Shown here: piece by piece, positions 1 to 4,468 of the stretch
Layout of the letters: every line of letters starts with the position of its first letter
Numbering within the stretch: the first letter of the stretch is position 1
NCBI GenBank assembly: GCA_947453015.1
Contig: CANGFL010000124.1
Span: 1 to 5,289 of the forward strand
Length of the DNA: 5,289 nucleotides
DNA from: Oxalobacteraceae bacterium
Lineage (GTDB): Bacteria; Pseudomonadota; Gammaproteobacteria; Burkholderiales; Burkholderiaceae_D
Direction: 5' to 3'
Notes under the pieces: generated by a model
What the model saw: only the letters and a program-made list of their open reading frames with translations
The model's database searches: none
Told to the model about the DNA's origin: nothing
Made by a program: the position numbers and the translations under genes

Positions 1-143
1 AAGACAAAGTTTGGCCGACCGGTTTAACGGAGGCTGAATCAGAAGAGATACACCGTCATCTGATCCAAGGAACGCAAATTTTTGGGATGATTGCAGCATT
101 CGCCCATTTACTTGCGTATATCTATTCACCCTGGCTTCACTAA
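1..143 (+). CDS. pucB: LH2 antenna beta subunit, 5'-truncated by window edge
   Basis: Frame 3 is open from the left edge to the TAA at 141-143, giving 46 visible residues. They match the light-harvesting beta family: an acidic amphipathic N-terminal part (TEAESEEIH), one membrane helix containing Ala-His, and the ending SPWLH. His at 105-107 is the expected axial ligand of B850 bacteriochlorophyll; His at 51-53 lies where the conserved N-terminal His sits near B800. LH2 beta peptides insert once in the cytoplasmic membrane, pair with alpha subunits and form rings passing energy to LH1 and the reaction centre. I call it LH2 rather than LH1 because the adjacent alpha subunit is clearly LH2-type. 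The start codon and the operon promoter lie outside the window, presumably only a few codons upstream. One oddity: Gln (75-77) occupies the position of B800-contacting Arg20 of the Rhodoblastus acidophilus subunit. Confidence 0.93.
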   Translation, partial: DKVWPTGLTEAESEEIHRHLIQGTQIFGMIAAFAHLLAYIYSPWLH

Positions 144-148
144 CCCTC

Positions 149-154
149 GGGGAG
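149..154 (+). promoter_or_regulatory. Ribosome binding site of pucA
   Basis: The purine-rich run GGGGAG lies 7 nt before the ATG at 162, in the 18-nt gap after the pucB stop. It fixes the pucA start and fits the high translation rate expected of antenna genes. Confidence 0.75.
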
Positions 155-161
155 ACTAGAA

Positions 162-383
162 ATGATTTATGGAAAAATGTGGTGCGTAGTAAAGCCATCG
201 GTGGGTATTCCCATCATCATCGGTGCGGTCGCAGTTGCGTCCTTCTCGGTGCATTTGGCACTGACCCTGAATACCACTTGGGTCAAAAAATTCCTCAATG
301 GCAGCGCTGCTCAAGTATCGAGCATCCAAACAGAGGCGCCACAAGTGGCTTCTCTGACATTGCAGGAAGCGGGACGAAAATAA
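162..383 (+). CDS. pucA: LH2 antenna alpha subunit, B800-820-like variant
   Basis: This 73-residue protein aligns without gaps from residue 1 to the Rhodoblastus acidophilus LH2 alpha chain as I recall it: Met1 (its formyl group ligates B800 in the known structure), G4-K5-x-W7, VV.P..GIP (9-17), one membrane helix with B850-ligand His31 (252-254), and T38-T39-W40. Positions 44-45, Tyr-Trp in B800-850 complexes, are Phe-Leu here (TTC CTC, 291-296), the established signature of the blue-shifted B800-820 (LH3) form. His37 is replaced by Asn. A C-terminal tail of roughly 20 extra residues (SSIQTEAPQVASLTLQEAGRK region) exceeds the usual ~53-residue length; long tails are known in Rubrivivax gelatinosus. 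It is cotranscribed with pucB, with a good ribosome binding site. No pucC follows within the window. The LH2 alpha assignment is very secure; the spectral type is inferred from two residues. Confidence 0.95.
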   Translation: MIYGKMWCVVKPSVGIPIIIGAVAVASFSVHLALTLNTTWVKKFLNGSAAQVSSIQTEAPQVASLTLQEAGRK

Positions 384-688
384 GTTTCATCCCTCGTGGT
401 TCGGGACCTCGGGGTTCCGAACCACGGCTCTTCCCGCAAACATAAGCGATATTTGCAGGAACTCGAATTCAAGATCAGTGAGACCTACGGGCGAAGTAGC
501 TGCTCAGGGGAACAAGGATCGCAGCAGTGATGGCCAACAGGCATGTGACCGCTCTGGAGCGGAATTATTCACCTTTGGCGGTTTTCGGCAATAATACGGG
601 GTAGAAGAATTTTAAGAGCTTAGACTTAGGTGCTTATGAGATCAAGCAGCACCGTATTAATCCACCAGACATTCATTGGGAGAATCGC
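384..688 (+). other. Non-coding region after pucA, several hairpins, no clear gene
   Basis: No open frame here resembles a known protein. Besides the strong stem at 395-426, I see shorter inverted repeats: GCAAA/TTTGC (436-440 with 452-456), CCGCT/AGCGG (549-553 with 558-562) and GGTGCT/AGCACC (629-634 with 648-653). They are on the same strand as pucA and lead into the small ORF at 689, so this may be a structured intercistronic RNA or the 5' leader of that ORF. I find no convincing -35/-10 pair. A 24-codon frame at 530-604 and an 18-codon frame at 636-692 exist but are too short to trust. Confidence 0.5.
395..426 (+). promoter_or_regulatory. Strong stem-loop immediately after pucA
   Basis: Bases 395-404 are the exact reverse complement of 417-426. 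A G-T wobble (405/416) and three more pairs (406-408 with 413-415) extend this to a 14-bp stem closed by the tetraloop TCGG (409-412). It starts 11 nt after the pucA stop. No T-run follows, so it is not a standard intrinsic terminator. Hairpins after the antenna genes of puf and puc operons are known to block 3' exonucleases and stabilise the short antenna mRNA; I infer the same role here. Confidence 0.75.
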
Positions 689-793
689 ATGAAAATTTGG
701 CAAATTTTGTTGGTAATGTGGGTTGTAGGTGGTTGTTTCATGTTGGCTAACCATTTCAACCGCCAAAATATTGAGCGTGACAGAAAAAGATAA
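689..793 (+). CDS. Small single-helix membrane protein or lipopeptide, unknown function
   Basis: This 34-codon ORF begins with ATG preceded by GGGAG (678-682) at 6-nt spacing and ends at TAA 791-793, 21 nt before a strong terminator. The protein has one hydrophobic stretch (about residues 3-20, IWQILLVMWVVGGCFML) and a basic hydrophilic tail with four Arg and one Lys. By the positive-inside rule the tail would be cytoplasmic, opposite to LH subunits. Alternatively V13-G14-G15-C16 loosely fits a lipobox, which would make it a tiny lipoprotein with an 18-residue mature part. I do not recognise the family. It lies downstream of pucBA on the same strand and is the last ORF before the terminator, so it may be read from the puc transcript. 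An assembly or stability factor for the antenna is a guess only. The start site, hydrophobic pattern and terminator position make a real gene likely, not certain. Confidence 0.55.
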   Translation: MKIWQILLVMWVVGGCFMLANHFNRQNIERDRKR

Positions 794-814
794 GTAATTA
801 ATTTTCTTCAGCTT

Positions 815-849
815 AAAAAAAACCGCAGCTAGTGCCGCGGTTTTTTTTT
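815..849. terminator. Intrinsic terminator, probably bidirectional
   Basis: Eight A (815-822), then CCGC (823-826), an A-C mismatch, GC, loop TAGT (830-833), GC, then GCGG (837-840) and nine T (841-849). Because the stem is flanked by A on one side and T on the other, it can terminate rightward transcription from the pucA/small-ORF side and leftward transcription from the bactofilin gene, whose stop is about 50 nt away. Confidence 0.9.
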
Positions 850-897
850 GCTTAGCGCTTTGGTAAAACGCCTTGCGTTTGTTTTATCAGTGCCTAT

Positions 898-1236
898 TTA
901 GCTTTTGCCATCTAAGATGACAATGCTGCCTTCCAGCTCACCACCTTTGCGAATTTCCAGATCCGCATAAGCAATCGTGCCTTTTACAGTGCCGGTAGAT
1001 TCAACTAACAGCGAGGTTTTAGCGGTGATGGACTTCTCCATTAAACCTGCTACCTTGACGTGATTAGCGACTGCATTACCCGTCACCACACCATTGGGAG
1101 TGACGTTGATTGTTTCAGCGGTCAGTTGACCTTCTGCCCTGCCATCGACGAAAGCCTCGCCAGGCACATGGAAAACGCCACTGATGGTCACACCCTTACC
1201 GACCTGCAGGTTTCCAAAGTCTTGATCCACTGCCAT
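898..1236 (-). CDS. Bactofilin (polymer-forming cytoskeletal protein)
   Basis: The 112-residue protein is almost entirely one bactofilin domain (DUF583): regularly spaced Gly and short hydrophobic strands, as in VTISGVFHVPGEAFVDG near the start, through GTVKGTIAYADLEIRKGG to GSIVIL at the end, as expected of a right-handed beta-helix. Bactofilins self-assemble without nucleotide into filaments or sheets on the inner face of the membrane and place cell-wall enzymes or polar structures. This is a minimal version with short tails and no membrane helix; family members are commonly somewhat longer. ATG is preceded by GGAG (minus strand, 1246-1243) at 6-nt spacing. It appears to be transcribed alone and ends against the shared terminator at 815-849. 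The M23 peptidase often found beside bactofilins is not visible here, so its specific cellular job cannot be read from context. Confidence 0.9.
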   Translation of the reverse strand: MAVDQDFGNLQVGKGVTISGVFHVPGEAFVDGRAEGQLTAETINVTPNGVVTGNAVANHVKVAGLMEKSITAKTSLLVESTGTVKGTIAYADLEIRKGGELEGSIVILDGKS

Positions 1237-1619
1237 TATTTACTCCGTTAAAAATACAAAAAGAGAAAAACATTCCAAGCCCGACTATAAGTGAAATCGC
1301 AGTAATCGCCGCATGATTTTTAAAACTAATTTTACGAGTTGACGGATAGTTTGATTTATTCGTCAGTAAGGCGTCAGTTTCACAAAAAATGCCCCATTAT
1401 CATGCGAGAAAGTTATCTGATTTCTAATGAGTGTTAGCGAGCATAGGTATAAATAGCGTAGGTGGAAATACGAGTCCCTATTTTTTAATGATTAGTTAGC
1501 TCGTTAGCAGCGTGCAGACTCTGTTTTTTCTGATCTTTTGATGCAAAATATCGCCTTTGCGCAGCAGGTGGAACACCGTTGTTAATTGGCGGCTTCCCAG
1601 GTTTTAGTTCTAAACAGTC
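1237..1619. other. Divergent intergenic region, bactofilin / ion channel
   Basis: This 383-nt AT-rich stretch separates two divergently transcribed genes and should hold both promoters. I see no gene and no well-matched -35/-10 pair. Fragments worth noting are TTGACG (1339-1344), part of an inverted repeat TGACG (1340-1344)/CGTCA (1361-1365) with another CGTCA at 1372-1376; TATAAA at 1448-1453; and TATAGT on the minus strand (1289-1284). None has a good partner element at normal spacing. Confidence 0.5.
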
Positions 1620-2525
1620 ATGAAATCCCTACAGCTAAAGATTTATAAAATCCTCGATGGTTCGGTACAAGAGCCAGCCGCACGATTTTGCGAAATATTC
1701 ATAGCCGCCGTTGTTGTATTAAATGTGTTGGCCATCATTCTTGAATCCGTGCATGAATTGCACGAAGCGTATGAGCATTATTTTCATATATTCGATGTGG
1801 CAAGCGTGATGGTGTTTTCGGTTGAGTACGTATTGCGCGTGTGGACCTATGGAGTCAAGTATTCGAAAGAAGAAGGTGGAGGCTGGCGCGGACGTAAAGA
1901 ATATCTGTTCAGTTTTTATGGATTGATCGACTTTTTTGGAACGCTCCCGTTTTATCTCCAATTACTATTCCCAGGTTTGGATTTGCGTTTCTTGCGTTTG
2001 TTCCGATTGATGCGAATCTTCAAACTCTCACGCTATAACAGCGCGCTCACTGATTTAGTAGAAGCCGTCAAGACTGAGCGTGATTCATTTACCTCAGCCA
2101 TGTTTTTGCTGTTGATTTCTTGCTTGTTGTGCTCGTCCTTGATTTACATCGCCGAAGGTCATTTGCAACCCGAGGTGTTCCCATCGATACCCGCCACGAT
2201 GAAATGGTATTTGCTAACCATTATTTCTGGCTGGGGTAACGTCGACCCTGTTTCCTTAATCGGTACTTTTTTAGTGGTGCTGACTCAGGTGTTGGGTATT
2301 GCACTAGCCGCTATTCTTACCGGTGTGGTTGCTACAGCGTATACAACCCAGGTTGAGCGACGCGAAGTGCTTTATGAAATGCAGATACGTGAAGTATTAG
2401 CCGACGGCGTAGTTACCGAAGAAGAGCGCCTCAAGCTAGAAGAAATGAAAGCTCAATTTGGTATCAGTGATGAAAAAGTCGAAGCAATCGCCCGACAGGT
2501 CAGAGAGGAAAAAGGTCTGGCTTGA
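1620..2525 (+). CDS. Voltage-gated-type ion channel with atypical pore filter
   Basis: This 301-residue protein has the Ion_trans architecture: S1 about 22-42, S2 55-76, S3 96-117 with Asp104, S4 122-138, S5 157-178, pore helix 188-200 and S6 212-240. S4 has a perfect charge ladder, R123, R126, R129, R132, K135, R138, each three residues apart, as in voltage sensors. The K+ channel filter TVGYGD is absent: after the pore helix (residues 191-200, ending KWYLLT) comes IISGWGNVDP (201-210), about one residue shorter than the K+ pattern. Family membership is clear; the conducted ion is not. The cytoplasmic tail (245-301) is charged and helical, with ADGVVTEEER (261-270) resembling TerB-like or partial EF-hand segments. 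ATG 1620 is the first possible start, since an in-frame TAA lies at 1611-1613, but no clear Shine-Dalgarno precedes it. It is probably monocistronic. Confidence 0.85.
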   Translation: MKSLQLKIYKILDGSVQEPAARFCEIFIAAVVVLNVLAIILESVHELHEAYEHYFHIFDVASVMVFSVEYVLRVWTYGVKYSKEEGGGWRGRKEYLFSFYGLIDFFGTLPFYLQLLFPGLDLRFLRLFRLMRIFKLSRYNSALTDLVEAVKTERDSFTSAMFLLLISCLLCSSLIYIAEGHLQPEVFPSIPATMKWYLLTIISGWGNVDPVSLIGTFLVVLTQVLGIALAAILTGVVATAYTTQVERREVLYEMQIREVLADGVVTEEERLKLEEMKAQFGISDEKVEAIARQVREEKGLA

Positions 2526-2537
2526 TAGACCAAGCCC
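2514..2537. terminator. Possible weak convergent terminator hairpin
   Basis: GGCTTG (2519-2524) pairs with CAAGCC (2531-2536), and alternatively GGTCT (2514-2518) pairs with AGACC (2527-2531). It overlaps the channel stop codon in the 27-nt gap between two convergent genes. No T-run follows on either strand, so termination here is a weak inference. Confidence 0.25.
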
Positions 2538-2552
2538 GTCTCTTGTAAAACT

Positions 2553-2969
2553 TTACGGTTCGCGTTTCTTTTCTAAAGTTTGTATAGTTTGTAGTTTCTG
2601 AAAACGCTGCGCTGCATTGTCTTGCGCTAACCAAAGGCAAGTTTTGGTTGCATCATTTTCATTGCGCGGTAAGGCAATTTTATATTTTTGACTCACTACC
2701 GCAGGTAATTCTTGTGCAAAGCGCTGCTGTAAAAATTTCATTCCTGCTTTAAATTCATTGCTGCGTTTAGGGCTCAATGCTCTGTCCACCTCAGTAAGGC
2801 ATTGCAGCATCACGGGTACTTGCAACTCAGGGCAGTGGTTTTGTTTTAAGTAGTACATTTCGCTGCACAGCTGCGCATAGCTGCCTGCCAGCATACCTAA
2901 TTCATCTTCGCGCGACATCCCACCGCCGCAATTAGCCATACACAGCACGAGTGTCATCAATGGTTCCAT
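2553..2969 (-). CDS. Uncharacterised protein with six cysteines
   Basis: I do not recognise this 138-residue protein. ATG (2969-2967) follows GGGAAG on the minus strand (2980-2975) at 5-nt spacing; a second ATG is codon 5. Cysteines lie at 10, 14, 35, 46, 57 and 111; C10 and C14 (CMANC) form a CxxxC pair, and the spacing of C35, C46 and C57 (every 11 residues) suggests a helical hairpin or disulfide-linked fold. A Gly-rich GGG (15-17) follows the short hydrophobic start. The rest is mixed charge, probably helical, with a Lys/Gln-rich C-terminus. No typical signal peptide or transmembrane helix is seen from this start, although a hydrophobic micro-ORF overlaps the start in another frame. It is divergent from the 3202 operon and convergent with the channel gene. 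Sustained open frame, ribosome binding site and snug packing support a real gene. Confidence 0.6.
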   Translation of the reverse strand: MEPLMTLVLCMANCGGGMSREDELGMLAGSYAQLCSEMYYLKQNHCPELQVPVMLQCLTEVDRALSPKRSNEFKAGMKFLQQRFAQELPAVVSQKYKIALPRNENDATKTCLWLAQDNAAQRFQKLQTIQTLEKKREP

Positions 2970-3067
2970 AGTCGCTTCCCAAAAAGGCCAAAACCTAATG
3001 CTGCCAATGTAATTCCAGTGTGCGTTGGTTTCAAGTGATATTGCCCTTGTTATTTTAATGACAAACC

Positions 3068-3100
3068 TGTGAGATCAAATCCGATGGCCTTTGGCTCACA
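3068..3100. promoter_or_regulatory. Inverted repeat, candidate operator
   Basis: TGTGAG (3068-3073) and CTCACA (3095-3100) are perfect inverted repeats, and inside them CAAA (3075-3078) matches TTTG (3090-3093). The repeat lies between divergent genes, about 27 nt upstream of the -35 hexamer at 3127. The half-sites resemble CRP boxes, but the 23-nt gap between TGTGA and TCACA is not the CRP spacing of 6. It could bind a local regulator or form an RNA hairpin. Confidence 0.35.
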
Positions 3101-3126
3101 ATAAGTGCTGGTTTAAATGGGCTGCA

Positions 3127-3155
3127 TTGACGGTAGTGTGCTGAGCCTCTATGGT
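3127..3155 (+). promoter_or_regulatory. Candidate sigma70 promoter for the 3202 operon
   Basis: TTGACG (3127-3132, five of six consensus bases) is followed after exactly 17 nt by TATGGT (3150-3155, four of six). Transcription would start near 3162, leaving a leader of about 40 nt before the ATG at 3202. Confidence 0.45.
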
Positions 3156-3201
3156 GAACACTGTAGCTCATTAACTTACCAAAAATAATCAGGAGACTCA
3201 C

Positions 3202-3579
3202 ATGAATAAAGATGCTTTCGACAAAGGCTTAGCCACACGACGTGCAGTGTTGGGGGCTGACTATGTTGATAACTCCATTAAAAATGCTGACGATTTCAAT
3301 ATGCCCATGCAAGAACTCGTCACCGAATATTGCTGGGATGCGATTTGGAATCGTCCCGGTCTAGATCGTAAAACGCGCAGCATGCTCAACTTAGCCATGC
3401 TGACAGCACTGAATCGTCCGCATGAATTGAAGTTGCATGTGCGCGGCGCGATCAACAATGGCCTCACCAAAGATGAGATCAAAGAAGTGCTGCTACAAAC
3501 GGCCATTTATTGCGGCGTACCCGCAGCAATCGATAGTTTCAAGAATGCGAAAGAAATGTTCAAAGAGATGGGGATTTGA
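3202..3579 (+). CDS. Carboxymuconolactone decarboxylase family protein (PcaC-like)
   Basis: The 125-residue protein covers a full CMD domain with typical PcaC-like length. Visible family blocks are TRRAVLGADYVD near the N-terminus, LVTEYCWDAIWNRPGLDRKT (39-58), RPHELKLHVRGAINNG (72-87) with a His, and EVLLQTAIYCGVPAA (95-109). PcaC proper removes CO2 from 4-carboxymuconolactone in the protocatechuate branch of the beta-ketoadipate pathway, but related CMD proteins occur in many catabolic operons with other or unknown substrates. No other pca gene is visible here, and the partners are a hydroxyacid dehydrogenase and a UxaA-family dehydratase, so I withhold the pcaC name. The start is fixed by AGGAG (3191-3195) 6 nt before ATG. 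It is the first gene of an operon; the next start lies 2 nt after its stop, implying translational coupling. Family call secure, substrate unknown. Confidence 0.85.
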   Translation: MNKDAFDKGLATRRAVLGADYVDNSIKNADDFNMPMQELVTEYCWDAIWNRPGLDRKTRSMLNLAMLTALNRPHELKLHVRGAINNGLTKDEIKEVLLQTAIYCGVPAAIDSFKNAKEMFKEMGI

Positions 3580-3581
3580 GC

Positions 3582-4460
3582 GTGAACTCAACGACGATTG
3601 CGTTTATTGGTCTGGGTCAGATGGGTGCGCCGATGGCGCACAACCTGCTGAAAGCGGGTTTTACTGTCATCGGTCATGATCGTGCGATGGCGGTAGCTGA
3701 TCAGTTTGCGGGTCAGTCCCAATTTCACTGGGCTGACTCTGCAGCTACCGCCGCATCTAAGACAGATATCGTTGTATTGATGCTGCCCGATAGTTCTATC
3801 GTCGATCATTTGCTGTGGCAAGGTGATGAAGCACTATCGCGTGTCTTGAAATCTGGTGCGCTCATCATTGATATGAGTTCTTCAGATCCCATGCACACGC
3901 GAAAAAATGCAGAAAAACTGACTCAGTTGGGTATAGGTTTTATCGATGCCCCAGTGTCAGGCGGTGTTAAACGTGCGGTGACAGGTTCACTCGCTATCAT
4001 GATCGGCGGTGAGGTAGCAAACGTTGAGCGCGCCTATCCCGTGTTGCAAGCTTTGGGCAAAACACTCACGCACGTAGGGCAGGCGGGTGCCGGGCATGCT
4101 GTTAAGGCTTTGAATAATTACGTGTCAGCGGCGGGCTTGTTGGCGGTGAGTGAATCCTTATCAGCCGCCATTAAATTTGGCATTGATCCGCATTTGGTGA
4201 ATCAAGTTTTTAATGCGTCGACCGGTAAAAACAATACGACTGAAAACAAAGTTGAAGCCTTCATGTTGTCCGATGCCTTTAACTCGGGATTTTCTTTATC
4301 GTTGATGAAAAAAGATTTAGAAACCGCCCATCGTTTTATTCAGCAAGTGGATGCTCAATCAGGATTTGCCAGTGACTGTCTGCAGGTTTGGCAAGCTGCA
4401 GACCAGGCACTAGGTAAGGGTGCAGATCACACCGAAATGTATCGCTTCATCAAAGACTAA
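3582..4460 (+). CDS. 3-hydroxyisobutyrate dehydrogenase-family NAD(P) oxidoreductase
   Basis: This is a full-length (292 residues) beta-hydroxyacid dehydrogenase. From the GTG start: Rossmann motif FIGLGQMGAPMAHNL at 8-22; substrate-binding DAPVSGG at 122-128; catalytic-lysine motif GHAVKALNN with K175; NASTGKNN (211-218); and MKKDLETAH (242-250). The family uses NAD(P) to oxidise or reduce small 3-hydroxy acids: 3-hydroxyisobutyrate (MmsB), tartronate semialdehyde/glycerate (GarR, GlxR) or threonate (LtnD). Motifs alone do not separate these; the adjacent sugar-acid dehydratase favours a GarR- or LtnD-like role. I chose GTG 3582 because GGGG (3570-3573) lies 8 nt upstream; a TTG at 3576 is open too but only 2 nt from that site. 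The gene sits 2 nt after the CMD gene and ends 8 nt from the convergent dehydratase, with no obvious terminator between. Confidence 0.9.
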   Translation: MNSTTIAFIGLGQMGAPMAHNLLKAGFTVIGHDRAMAVADQFAGQSQFHWADSAATAASKTDIVVLMLPDSSIVDHLLWQGDEALSRVLKSGALIIDMSSSDPMHTRKNAEKLTQLGIGFIDAPVSGGVKRAVTGSLAIMIGGEVANVERAYPVLQALGKTLTHVGQAGAGHAVKALNNYVSAAGLLAVSESLSAAIKFGIDPHLVNQVFNASTGKNNTTENKVEAFMLSDAFNSGFSLSLMKKDLETAHRFIQQVDAQSGFASDCLQVWQAADQALGKGADHTEMYRFIKD

Positions 4461-4468
4461 GCCATCAT

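Noticed and set aside
395..426. Stem-loop after pucA as an intrinsic terminator
   Set aside because: No T-run follows; the next bases are GCTCTTCCCGC. Kept as an RNA stability or processing element.
156..445. Open frames overlapping pucA on the minus strand and in another plus frame
   Set aside because: They overlap a secure antenna gene, have unlikely compositions and no similarity to known proteins.
530..604. 24-codon ORF in the pucA-downstream region
   Set aside because: No good ribosome binding site, no recognisable features, covers a hairpin; likely chance.
1060..1251. Plus-strand open frame antisense to the bactofilin gene
   Set aside because: The minus-strand frame gives a clear bactofilin with a ribosome binding site; the antisense product has no family features.
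1448..1453. TATAAA as a -10 element for the channel gene
   Set aside because: No -35-like hexamer at 16-18 nt upstream, and it lies about 170 nt from the start codon.
435..1561. Similar motif GCGATATTT(T)GC with GCAAA at 435-456 (plus) and 1561-1543 (minus)
   Set aside because: Only two imperfect short copies in AT-rich intergenic DNA; not enough for a repeat family.
1719..1961. Minus-strand open frame within the ion channel gene
   Set aside because: Antisense to a strongly conserved membrane protein; composition implausible.
3576..3578. TTG as start of the dehydrogenase
   Set aside because: Only 2 nt from the GGGG ribosome binding site and overlapping the upstream stop; GTG 3582 has better spacing.
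3261..3821. Open frames antisense to or overlapping the CMD and dehydrogenase genes
   Set aside because: They lie in alternative frames of two clear enzyme genes and carry no recognisable motifs.
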